Below are positions 47,169-55,640 of a stretch of 64,000 nucleotides of DNA, in pieces (the stretch's first letter is position 1; each line of letters starts with the position of its first letter). The stretch spans positions 1 to 64,000 of the forward strand of contig JAUSBJ010000023.1 of NCBI GenBank assembly GCA_030652035.1, written 5' to 3'. This stretch comes from Sulfurimicrobium sp. GTDB lineage: Bacteria; Pseudomonadota; Gammaproteobacteria; Burkholderiales; Sulfuricellaceae. The notes under the pieces are model-generated. The model was not told the origin of the DNA, did no database searches, and saw only the letters and a list, made by a program, of their open reading frames with translations. A program made the translations under genes and the position numbers.

Positions 47169-47340
47169 TTAAATGCTTTCAGTATTGCGTTCTACATACC
47201 AAACCGCCGCCCATAGGTAGGTGTCATCCAGCGGGGAAGAGAAAAAACGCCCCTGCCAAAGATTCCCCATTTGGGCGGAATGACGGATAGGCGCATCGTT
47301 CTGAATCCACGCAACTAAGGCGGGGAAGAAACAGAAAACC
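47169..47340 (-). pseudogene. Fragment of a second REP-associated (Y1) transposase
   Basis: A minus-strand frame without a start reads ...HSAQMGNLWQGRFFSSPLD and then TYLWAAVWYVERNTESI before a TAA at 47169. LWQGRFFS-PLD and YLWAA-YVERN are signature blocks of RAYT/IS200-like transposases around the catalytic Tyr. The HUH half is gone and the C-terminus is cut short. It is a different RAYT subgroup from the intact gene at 31068. Confidence 0.7.
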
Positions 47341-47783
47341 AGACCTTATGCATACCTGCGTAGGTATACTACGCAGAAATAGCCGGGTCGGTTTTAAATG
47401 GAAATGCCGGGTCAGAATCCAGTGACAATCAACACGCCGGGCTCCTCATTCGGTGCGCAATGGCTCCCCACACGTCGACGGTTTGTTTGGAACCGTGAGA
47501 ATCGACTTCCCAGGCTTATGGACGTGGAAAAGGAAATGGGCCGGATGCGGTTCACGAGTGTCTCCCCTGAGTATTGGCAAAGTCATGGCCGGTGGGCCTG
47601 TCAGATCGACAGTCGCACAGGGGGAGGGGGCATCCTGCCTGGCGCTATCAGCAGTGCCCGAGCAGCGAAGGCGGAGCACGCTTGGGCACCTTAGATTCAA
47701 GCGCCGCACCGACGCCGCCATCTGAGCCCAAGCCGGCACGACCTCCGGGTGCCGCCGGCCGCGCCCAGCGGCCGAGTCAACGC
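47341..47783. other. Unassigned DNA upstream of the TonB-like gene
   Basis: About 440 bp. The open frame of the TonB-like gene extends back to 47574, but that part is Arg/Pro/Ser-rich with no ribosome site and is probably not translated. No other gene was recognised; it should contain the promoter. Confidence 0.4.
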
Positions 47784-49493
47784 ATGAGCGCTGAAGGCAG
47801 GCGGCTGACGCTCGCACTCCTGCTCTCTCTCCTGATTCACGCGCAGCTGTTGAACTTGACCTTCGGTGGCGAGGGGCTTGGGCTTCCGAGCTTCGGCCTC
47901 CACTGGCGAGAGCAACGGACCGAGGCGCACGACCTGCGCCTCGTGCTCGTGCCGGCGCAGCTCACCGCCGCGAAGCCGGCGGGTGCATCAGCCCAGGAGC
48001 CGCTGCAGCAGGTATCGATCGAGCAGACTGTTGCCGGTGGGCCGGCTTTGAGCCCATCCGTGTCCTCTTCGCCGACCCCGGGCCGGAGGGAAAAGGCGAT
48101 CGTGCCCAAGGCACAGGCACAGGCACAGGCCGAGCCAGAGCCAAACGTCGCGGTTTCTGCGAAAGCGCCTTTGCCTACCGAAGGGTCCGGTAACGTGGTG
48201 CCCACACAGATCCCTGAGACGGCAGTGATTGCCATTGAGCGGGCCGACGAGGCTACGTTCGTCGTACCCGCGCCATTGGAGGCAAAGACTGTTATTGCGG
48301 ATGTGCCAGGCACTTCGAGTCCGGAGACCGTGACGCCGGCGCCTCCAGATACCGACAAGGTTGCGAAGACGCAAGCCGAACCGGAGAGAGGGGAGCGAGC
48401 CGTTGAAGTGGCCAAGCCCGACCCCTCGGAGCGCGAGGCGCAACGGCAGGCGGCACTGCAAGAGGCGCAGCGTCACGAGTCCATGCGCCAGGAAGCGGCC
48501 CTTGTCGAGGCTGCACGACTGGAAGCGGAACGCCGGGAATCCGCGCGGCAGGCGGCGGCCCAGCAAGAGGCGCAGCGTCACGAGGCCATGCGCCAGGAAG
48601 CCGCCCGTGTCGAGGCCGCACGACTGGAAGCGGAACGCAGGGAATCCGCGCGGCAGGCAGCGGCCCAGCAAGAGGCGCAGCGTCACGAGGCCATGCGCCA
48701 GGAAGCCGCCCGCATTGAGGCCGCACGACTGGAAGCGGAACGCAGGGAATCCGCGCGGCAGGCGGCGGCCCAGCAAGAGGCGCAGCGTCACGAGGCCATG
48801 CGCCAGGAAGCCGCCCGTATCGAGGCCGCACGGCTGGAAGAGGAACGCCGGGAGGCTGCGCGGCAGGCGGCGGCCCAGCAAGAGGCGCAGCGTCACGAGG
48901 CCATGCGTCAGGAAGCCGCCCGTGTCGAGGCCGCACGGCTGGAAGCGGAACGCCGGGAGGCTGCGCGGCAGGCGGCGGCACAGCAAGAGGCCGCGCACGT
49001 TTTGGCGGAACAAGAGGCGGCCGCAAGACGGGAAGCACGGCTTCGGGCCATTGGACGCCAGCTCGATGAGGAAGCCGCCCGGCGTGAAGCCGCCTCGATT
49101 GCCGCTCGCTCGCCCTCCAGGCTACCCCTCTCGTTGAGCACCACACGTCGGGTCAGGCTATGGGGGCGTACCCATCCCAACGTCGAACTTGTCCAGTACG
49201 CGGAGGCGTTGGCCCGGAAGATCCAATTCAACACGCCTGTCGATACCGTCCGCGAAGTGGCGAAGCGGCCTCACACCAATCCCATGGTGACGGTGGCCAT
49301 CCGCAGCGACGGATCCGTGGAGTCAGTGACCTTCGTTCTCTCCAGTGGCGTGGCGGAAGTCGATGAAGCTATCCGGCGCATCGTGGAAGGCCAGAAACCC
49401 TACCCGGCATTCCCGACTGCTCTGGCCCGCGAGTACGACGTGGTCGAAATCCGCCGAACCTGGCACTTCGACACAACCATCCAGTTGTACTGA
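47784..49493 (+). CDS. TonB-like energy transducer with long repeat coiled coil
   Basis: A 569-residue protein. An N-terminal signal anchor (about 8-28, LTLALLLSLLIHAQLLNL) is followed by a Pro/Ala/Glu-rich span (about 60-220) and five copies of a 35-residue coiled-coil repeat (EAQRHEAMRQEAARVEAARLEAERRESARQ in pieces). The C-terminal domain (about 475-569) is TonB-like: NPMVTVAIRSDGSVESVTFVLSSGVAEVDEAIRRIV and EYDVVEIRRTWHFDT. The start at 47784 is chosen because it places the anchor at the N-terminus. No ExbB/ExbD or receptor is adjacent. It sits in a degraded accessory stretch, so transfer is possible. Confidence 0.78.
   Translation: MSAEGRRLTLALLLSLLIHAQLLNLTFGGEGLGLPSFGLHWREQRTEAHDLRLVLVPAQLTAAKPAGASAQEPLQQVSIEQTVAGGPALSPSVSSSPTPGRREKAIVPKAQAQAQAEPEPNVAVSAKAPLPTEGSGNVVPTQIPETAVIAIERADEATFVVPAPLEAKTVIADVPGTSSPETVTPAPPDTDKVAKTQAEPERGERAVEVAKPDPSEREAQRQAALQEAQRHESMRQEAALVEAARLEAERRESARQAAAQQEAQRHEAMRQEAARVEAARLEAERRESARQAAAQQEAQRHEAMRQEAARIEAARLEAERRESARQAAAQQEAQRHEAMRQEAARIEAARLEEERREAARQAAAQQEAQRHEAMRQEAARVEAARLEAERREAARQAAAQQEAAHVLAEQEAAARREARLRAIGRQLDEEAARREAASIAARSPSRLPLSLSTTRRVRLWGRTHPNVELVQYAEALARKIQFNTPVDTVREVAKRPHTNPMVTVAIRSDGSVESVTFVLSSGVAEVDEAIRRIVEGQKPYPAFPTALAREYDVVEIRRTWHFDTTIQLY
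48461..49000 (+). repeat. 105-bp tandem repeats in the TonB-like gene
   Basis: AGAGGCGCAGCGTCACGAG recurs at 48461, 48566, 48671, 48776 and 48881, and a diverged sixth unit starts at 48986, so the period is exactly 105 bp (35 codons). High identity between units suggests recent expansion and variable copy number. Confidence 0.9.
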
Positions 49494-49789
49494 TTGGACC
49501 GTGACAGTCGTCGGGCGATTCGGGCCAGGCGCATTCGGCCCGCGGTCTTTCAACGCAGCGGTGATCATCATGCTTCACCCAGGTAAACGCTGATTTATTC
49601 ACCTAAATCCAACGCCTCCCCCTTGAAGGGGTGGGAATTAATCAGCAGTTCCCCAGACAGCTGTTTCGGCTGCCTCTAAGCGATGACTTGGCCTCGTTTG
49701 ATGGCCGGAATCCTCAGTCGGCCATAAATGCGTCAGCAGCAGTGGGTCGGCATCCCTGCAGGGGCAATGCCGATCAAGCCGGTGCTTCC

Positions 49790-52700
49790 CTACGCTTGCG
49801 GCCGCTTGACCCTGAACCAGGCCGCATACAGCGCCGGCAGGAACAGCAAGGTCAGGATGGTGGCGATGAACAGGCCGCCCATGATGGCGGAGGCCATGGG
49901 GCCGAAGAACACGCTGCGCGATAGCGGTACCATGGCCAGGATCGCCGCCAGGGCGGTGAGCATGATGGGGCGGAAGCGGCGCACGGCGGCTTCGATGATG
50001 GCGTCCCACGGCGATTGGCCTTCGCCGATGTTGCGTTCGATCTGGTCGATCAGGATCACCGAGTTGCGCATGATCATGCCGGTGAGCGCCAGCGTGCCCA
50101 GCATGGCGACAAAGCCGAACGGGCGGTTCAGGAGCAGCAGCGCCATCACCACGCCGATCAGGCCGAGCGGGGCGGTGAGCACGACCATCACCACGCGCTG
50201 GAAGCTTTGCAGCTGCATCATCAAGAGCGTGAACACCGCCACGATGAAGAGCGGCATGCCGGCCTGGATGGAGAGGTTGGCCTTGGCGCTTTCTTCCACC
50301 GCGCCGCCCATTTCCAGCCGGTAGCCCAAGGGCAGCCCGGCCCGGATCTTGTCCATGGCGGGTTCCAGCTGGGCGGATACCACGGGCGCCTGGGTCTTGT
50401 TGTAGATGTCGCCGCGCACGGTGATGGTGGGGACGCGGTTGCGCTTCCAGATCAGGCCTTCTTCCAGTCCGTAGCGCAGGGTGGCGATTTGCGACAGCGG
50501 GATGGTCTTGCCGGAGGCGGTGGGCACGTTAAGGTTGGCCAGCAGGCTCAGGTGCTCGCGTTCCGGCGGGGCGCCGCGCAGCACGATTTCAATGAGCTGG
50601 TCGCGTTCCCGGTAGGTGCTTGCCTGGCTGCCCTGGATGGCGGTTTGCAGCAGTTGCGAGAGGCCTTGCTGGTTGACGCCCAGCGCTTGCGCGCGCGCCG
50701 GGTCCACGTCCAGAAAGATGGCCTTGGAACGTTCGTCCCAGTCCAGCTGGACGTTGCGCAGGTTGGGGTTGGCGCGCATCTCCGCGGCCATCTGCTGGGC
50801 AATTTTCCGCAGGGTTTCAAAATCCTCGCCGGAGACGCGGAACTGCACCGGGAATCCGACCGGCGGGCCGTTTTCGAGGCGCAGCACGCGGCCGCGAAGG
50901 GCCGCGAATTCGGCGCTGTCCATGGCTTCGATCAGCTGGCTGCGCAGGCGTTCGCGCGCTTCGATGTTCTTGGTGGTGATGACGATCTGCGCGAAGTTGG
51001 GGGCGGGCAATTGCTGATCCAGCGGCAGGTAGAAGCGCGGCGAGCCGTTGCCGACATAGGCCACGAAATTGACGATGCCCTCCTGGTGGCGGGTCAGCCA
51101 TTGTTCCAGCCGGGCGACTTCGCGTTCGGTGGCGGGGAGCGAGCTGCCCTCCGCGAGCTTGAGGTCAACCAGCAGCTCCAGCCGGGTGGCATCCGGGAAG
51201 AACTGCTTCTGTACGAACTGGAAGCCGTACACCGCGCCGATAAACACCAGCAGGGTCAGCAGGATCACGCTCTTGCGCTGCGCCACGCACCAGGTGACGA
51301 CGACGCGGAAGCGCGCGTAGAACCCTTCCCCCAGATTGTGCTGCCAGGCGCTGATCGCGGCCATCCGGCGGCGGATGGCGCCGAACCGCCCGGAGGCCGT
51401 CTTCTGCCGGTGTGGGTCGGGCAGCAATTTGTAGCCCAGGTAGGGAATCACCACGACCGCGGCAATCCAGGAGAGCAGCAGGGCGATGGTGACGACCTGG
51501 AACAGGGAGACGGTAAATTCGCCCACGGTAGAGCGGGCGGTGGCGATGGGAAGAAACCCGGCGGCGGTGACCAGCGTGCCGGTCAGCATGGGAAATGCGG
51601 TGGTGGCGTAGGTGAAGCTGGCGGCCTTGGCGCGCTCGAAACCCTGCTCCATTTTCACCGCCATCATTTCGACGGCGATGATGGCGTCGTCCACCAGCAG
51701 GCCCAGCGCCAGGATCAGTGCGCCGAGGGAAATCTTGTGCAGTCCGACGTTGAAAAAATTCATGACCAGGAAGGTGGCGGCCAGCACCAGCGGAATGGAA
51801 AGGGCGACGATGGTGCCGGCGCGCAGCCCGAGGCTGAAAAAGCTGACCGCCAGCACGATCAGCACGGCTTCCGCGACCGAATTCTGGAATACGCGTATCG
51901 AATCGCGTACCGCCTTGGGCTGGTCGTTGACGCGGTTCAGTACCAGCCCCAGCGGCAGATGGGATTCGATGCGGAGCATGGCGGCATCCAGGTCTTTCCC
52001 CAGGGCGATGATGTCGTGGCCCGCTCTCATGGAAACGCCGATCCCGATGGCGGGCGTGCCTTCATAGCGCATGCGGGGCTGGGCCGGATCGGCGTAGCCG
52101 CGCCGGATCTCGGCGATGTCCTTCAGCAATACGGTGCGTTTGCCTGCCTGCAGCGGCAGCTCGCCGATCTCCTGCGCCGTGGTGAAGCGGCCCGAGGGGC
52201 GCAAATAGATGCGGTCGCTGGCGGTTTCAAAGCTGCCGGCCGGAACCATGATGTTCCATGCCTGCAGGGAGCGGATGATTTCCTGGGGATCGAAACCGAG
52301 GTTGGCGAGTTTCTGGTTGGAAAGCTCGATATAAACTTTTTCGTCCTGCACGCCGATGATGTCTACCTTCGCCACGCCGGGCACGCGCAGCAGCTCCTTG
52401 CGCAGGCTGTCGGAGGTGTCGCGGAGCTGGGCAAGGCTGAAGCCGTCGCCGGTCAGGGCGAAGACATTGCCGTAGGTTTCGCCGAATTCGTCGTTGAAAA
52501 ACGGACCCTGCACGCCCTGCGGCAGGGTGTGCTGCATGTCCTGCACGCGTTTGCGCACCTGGTAGAAGGTGTCCGCCATGTCCCGGGCGTGCGTTTCGTC
52601 CTTGGCATTGACGAAAATCTTGGTTTCGCCGGGACGGGAAAAGCTTTTTACCGTGTCGATGTGGGGGGATTCCAGCAGCGTCTTCTCGATCCGGTCCGCG

Positions 52701-52897
52701 ACCAGCTCTTCCATTTCGCGTGCCGTGGCGCCCGGCCAGTAGGCCTGCACCAGCATGACCTTGAAGGTGAAGGGCGGGTCTTCCGCCTGCCCCAGCTTGC
52801 CATAGGCCATGACGCCCAGCACCATCAGAAGGACCATCAGGTAGAGCACGAAATTGCGGTGGGCTATGGCCCAGTCAGAAAGGTTGAAGCGGTTCAC
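49790..52897 (-). CDS. RND-family efflux permease (AcrB-like)
   Basis: A 1035-residue inner-membrane transporter with twelve predicted helices in the RND layout and two large periplasmic loops. The opening FNLSDWAIAHRNFVLYLMVLLMVLGVMAYGKLGQAEDPPFTFKVMLVQAYWPGATAREMEELV is typical of the multidrug/solvent subgroup often annotated as AcrB/MMPL-like. The proton-relay region ALILALGLLVDDAIIAVE keeps both Asp. Its start overlaps the adaptor gene stop. No outer-membrane channel gene follows, so it would use a TolC-type protein from elsewhere. Confidence 0.92.
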   Translation of the reverse strand: MNRFNLSDWAIAHRNFVLYLMVLLMVLGVMAYGKLGQAEDPPFTFKVMLVQAYWPGATAREMEELVADRIEKTLLESPHIDTVKSFSRPGETKIFVNAKDETHARDMADTFYQVRKRVQDMQHTLPQGVQGPFFNDEFGETYGNVFALTGDGFSLAQLRDTSDSLRKELLRVPGVAKVDIIGVQDEKVYIELSNQKLANLGFDPQEIIRSLQAWNIMVPAGSFETASDRIYLRPSGRFTTAQEIGELPLQAGKRTVLLKDIAEIRRGYADPAQPRMRYEGTPAIGIGVSMRAGHDIIALGKDLDAAMLRIESHLPLGLVLNRVNDQPKAVRDSIRVFQNSVAEAVLIVLAVSFFSLGLRAGTIVALSIPLVLAATFLVMNFFNVGLHKISLGALILALGLLVDDAIIAVEMMAVKMEQGFERAKAASFTYATTAFPMLTGTLVTAAGFLPIATARSTVGEFTVSLFQVVTIALLLSWIAAVVVIPYLGYKLLPDPHRQKTASGRFGAIRRRMAAISAWQHNLGEGFYARFRVVVTWCVAQRKSVILLTLLVFIGAVYGFQFVQKQFFPDATRLELLVDLKLAEGSSLPATEREVARLEQWLTRHQEGIVNFVAYVGNGSPRFYLPLDQQLPAPNFAQIVITTKNIEARERLRSQLIEAMDSAEFAALRGRVLRLENGPPVGFPVQFRVSGEDFETLRKIAQQMAAEMRANPNLRNVQLDWDERSKAIFLDVDPARAQALGVNQQGLSQLLQTAIQGSQASTYRERDQLIEIVLRGAPPEREHLSLLANLNVPTASGKTIPLSQIATLRYGLEEGLIWKRNRVPTITVRGDIYNKTQAPVVSAQLEPAMDKIRAGLPLGYRLEMGGAVEESAKANLSIQAGMPLFIVAVFTLLMMQLQSFQRVVMVVLTAPLGLIGVVMALLLLNRPFGFVAMLGTLALTGMIMRNSVILIDQIERNIGEGQSPWDAIIEAAVRRFRPIMLTALAAILAMVPLSRSVFFGPMASAIMGGLFIATILTLLFLPALYAAWFRVKRPQA

Positions 52898-53991
52898 TTG
52901 CTGCTCCCACCAGCCGCAGGGGAGAAACTCTCATAGGGCATGGGCTTGATTTTCTGGCCGGGATGCAGCTTGTGCGCGCCCGCCGCGATGACGCGGCTGC
53001 CGATGGGCAGGTCGCCGCGCACCAGCAGGCCGTCATCCGCAAATTGCACCACTTCGACGGGGACCGCGCTCACTTGCTGCTGGGCATCGACGCGCCATAC
53101 GCTGGTTTGTTTTCCCTGCTGGATCAGCGCGCCGGGCGGGAGCGAGATGGCAGGCGCGTCTGCGGCCTGCCTGGAAAACGCCACGCTGGCCGTCATGCCG
53201 AGCCGGATGGCATCGTCCGCCTGGTGAATGGTGGCCTTCACCAGGTAGGTGCGATTTTCATCCGCTGCCGGTGCGGCTTCCCTGACCGTCCCCGCATACA
53301 CTTTCTGCGGCGCCGACCACAGCCTGATTTGGACAGGGGCGCCCGGCTTGAGCTGTTGCGCCTGTGCCTCGCCGACCCGGATATGCGCTTCCTTTTCTCC
53401 GGCATACGCCACGCGCACCACCGGCTGCCCGGCGCTTACCACCTGGCCGGCTTCGAAATTGATGTAGGTGACCACGCCCGCCGAACTGGCGGTCAGCGCG
53501 GTGTGGTTTGACTGGTTGGTGGCGAGGTCGAGATTGGCGCGGGCGGCGGCAAGCCGGGCCTGGGCGGTGTCGTGGGCATTCACGCGGGCATCCAGCGCGG
53601 CCTGGCTGAGGAATTTCTGCGTCACCAGTTTTTGGGCGCGCGCCAGTTCGCTGGCGGCAGTACTCGCTTCGGATTTGGCCGCAGCCAGTTGGGCGCTGGC
53701 CTCCCCGACGGCAAGCTGCGCATCTTTGATATCCAGTTGCCCCAGCACTTGTCCCGGTTTTACCGTGTCGCCCGGTTCCACCAGTCGAGCCGCAACCTTC
53801 CCGCCAACGCGGAAACCCAGCTCTGCCTCGCGCCGCGCATGGACCTCGCCGGAATAGGCGCCTGTCTGCCCGCCCGGTTTTTCCACGACGGTATAAACCA
53901 GCGCGGGGCGTATCTGCTCGGGCTGCTCAACCGCCTTGGTGCAGCCGGACAGGGAAAGCAGAATGAGGAGTGATATGGGGATGGCTTGCAT
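52894..53991 (-). CDS. RND efflux periplasmic adaptor lipoprotein
   Basis: A 365-residue membrane-fusion protein with lipobox LSLSGC (Cys17). It shows the usual hairpin/lipoyl/beta-barrel order: AELGFRVGGKVAARLVEPGDTVKPGQVLGQLD, a coiled-coil hairpin with AQKLVTQKFLSQAALDARVNAHD, then ITYINFEAGQVVSAGQPVVRVA-like lipoyl half and a C-terminal membrane-proximal domain. It links the RND pump to an outer-membrane channel. First gene of the two-gene operon, overlapping the pump gene by 4 bp. Confidence 0.92.
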   Translation of the reverse strand: MQAIPISLLILLSLSGCTKAVEQPEQIRPALVYTVVEKPGGQTGAYSGEVHARREAELGFRVGGKVAARLVEPGDTVKPGQVLGQLDIKDAQLAVGEASAQLAAAKSEASTAASELARAQKLVTQKFLSQAALDARVNAHDTAQARLAAARANLDLATNQSNHTALTASSAGVVTYINFEAGQVVSAGQPVVRVAYAGEKEAHIRVGEAQAQQLKPGAPVQIRLWSAPQKVYAGTVREAAPAADENRTYLVKATIHQADDAIRLGMTASVAFSRQAADAPAISLPPGALIQQGKQTSVWRVDAQQQVSAVPVEVVQFADDGLLVRGDLPIGSRVIAAGAHKLHPGQKIKPMPYESFSPAAGGSSK

Positions 53992-54355
53992 GTCAGTCTC
54001 TGGGAAAATTTGTCTTTATTGGCGTCGGCGCTGCCGGTGGATGCATTTGACAGGGCATCATCTTAGCCAAAATTTGCGGACAGGTGCATTTCATGATGCA
54101 CGATGCGTGTCTGGGTGGACCCGTATTTATGGCGATGGCAGCGCTCGCCCAGGCGTATCGCCTGAATAAACGCCTCGCTGCCCTGTCCAGGCAAGCACTT
54201 TCGCAAGGCCGAAATTGAAATTTCAAATCCACGCAGGCCCATGCCGATATCCATGATGGACTCTTGGGTACTGGCGGAATAAAATCGAGGCTGGTAAAAG
54301 GGATATTGATGTCGATAATTAATACAATATTTTTAGGCAAGTGGAGATTTCCGCT
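53992..54355. other. Divergent intergenic region
   Basis: About 360 bp between the efflux operon and the HD-GYP gene. A 63-codon minus-strand frame (54063-54254) has no ribosome site and is doubtful. AT-rich DNA at 54290-54340 fits a promoter for the rightward gene. Confidence 0.45.
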
Positions 54356-55513
54356 ATGCAAGACAGTCCGCATGGACAGGCATCTTTGATGTCAACCATT
54401 CTGGTTGTTGATGACACGCCTGAAAATATCCTGCTGCTGAGCGAGTTGCTTCAGCCGCTTTATCTGGTACGTGCTGCCAGTTCCGGGTATCGCGCTTTAC
54501 AGGTGGCCGCCAGCGAGCCCCGGCCCGATCTTATCCTGCTCGACGTCATGATGCCGGAGATGGATGGCTATGAAGTCATCCGGCAGTTGCAGGCGGATGC
54601 GCGCACCGCCGACATCCCGGTGATCTTTGTCACCGCCCTGGAAAGCAGCATCGACGAAGAGCGTGGCTTGGCGCTGGGGGCTGTCGACTACATCACCAAA
54701 CCCATCAAGCCGGCCATTGTGCTGGCACGGGTCAAGACGCACCTTGAACTGAAAGCGGCCCGCGTGTGGCTGCAGGACCGGAACGCTGTTCTGGAAGCCG
54801 AGGTGGCGCGCCGCATGGAGGAAAATCTCCTCATCCAGGATGCCGGCATTCGTGCTTTGGCTTATCTGGCCGAAACCCGCGATCCTGAAACCGGAAACCA
54901 CCTGCGCCGCACGCAGCAATATGTGGAGGCGCTCTGCAAGCACCTGAGATCACATCCGCGCTTTGCCGGATTTCTGACCGATCACAATATCCATGTGCTG
55001 ATCAAGTCCACGCCGCTGCACGATATCGGCAAGGTAGGTATTCCCGACCATATCCTGCTCAAACCCGGCAAGCTGGACCCGGACGAGTGGGAAATCATGA
55101 AGCATCATGCCCGCTATGGCAGCGACGCCATCGAGCTGGCCGAGAAAGACGCGGAGAAACCGGTAGAGTTCCTGAGCATGGCCAAGGAGATTGCCCGCTA
55201 CCATCATGAAAAATGGGATGGGTCGGGGTATCCTGATGGGCTCGCCGGCGACGCCATTCCCATTTCGGCACGCCTGATGGCCTTGGCGGACGTTTTCGAT
55301 GCCTTGATCTCGCAGCGCGTCTACAAGCCGCCCTTTTCCATGGAAAAATCCGTTTCCATCATTCAGGAAGGCCGTGGCAGCCACTTCGATCCGGATGTCG
55401 TCGATGCCTTTCTCTCCCTGCAGAAAGAATTCCTGACTATCGCCTTGCTGCACGCGGACAGCGAAGCGGACAGCCTGTACAAGATCGAACAGTTGCAAGG
55501 CAAGCTGCACTAG
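54356..55513 (+). CDS. REC-HD-GYP c-di-GMP phosphodiesterase
   Basis: A 385-residue protein. The receiver domain (about 12-130) has phosphoacceptor Asp63 in LILLDVMMPEMDG. A coiled linker leads to an HD-GYP domain (about 165-365) with the HD dyad HDIGKVGIPD, HHARYG, and HHEKWDGSGYPDGL containing GYP. HD-GYP enzymes hydrolyse c-di-GMP to GMP. The ATG at 54356 follows GGAG. It lies 127 bp before the hybrid kinase, whose phosphoryl output could feed its receiver. Confidence 0.93.
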   Translation: MQDSPHGQASLMSTILVVDDTPENILLLSELLQPLYLVRAASSGYRALQVAASEPRPDLILLDVMMPEMDGYEVIRQLQADARTADIPVIFVTALESSIDEERGLALGAVDYITKPIKPAIVLARVKTHLELKAARVWLQDRNAVLEAEVARRMEENLLIQDAGIRALAYLAETRDPETGNHLRRTQQYVEALCKHLRSHPRFAGFLTDHNIHVLIKSTPLHDIGKVGIPDHILLKPGKLDPDEWEIMKHHARYGSDAIELAEKDAEKPVEFLSMAKEIARYHHEKWDGSGYPDGLAGDAIPISARLMALADVFDALISQRVYKPPFSMEKSVSIIQEGRGSHFDPDVVDAFLSLQKEFLTIALLHADSEADSLYKIEQLQGKLH

Positions 55514-55640
55514 AAATATTTTCAGTCACCCTGAACCGGGGATCCGGAATAAGGGTTCAGTGCGCTTCGCCGGCCTGCCAAAGGTGCGGAGGGCGTCCGT
55601 GCCACCGGCAAACAAGGCATAAGGCAGGATCAGGAAACGC

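Noticed and set aside
48461-49000. Tandem repeats as a CRISPR array
   Set aside because: Units are contiguous, in frame and without spacers; they encode a coiled coil.
47988-49013. 341-codon minus-strand open frame with Leu/Arg repeats
   Set aside because: It is the complement of the 105-bp repeats of the TonB-like gene; no start signal.
50015-52936. 973-codon plus-strand open frame opposite the RND pump
   Set aside because: Antisense shadow. The minus frame shows the full RND architecture and overlaps the adaptor gene correctly.
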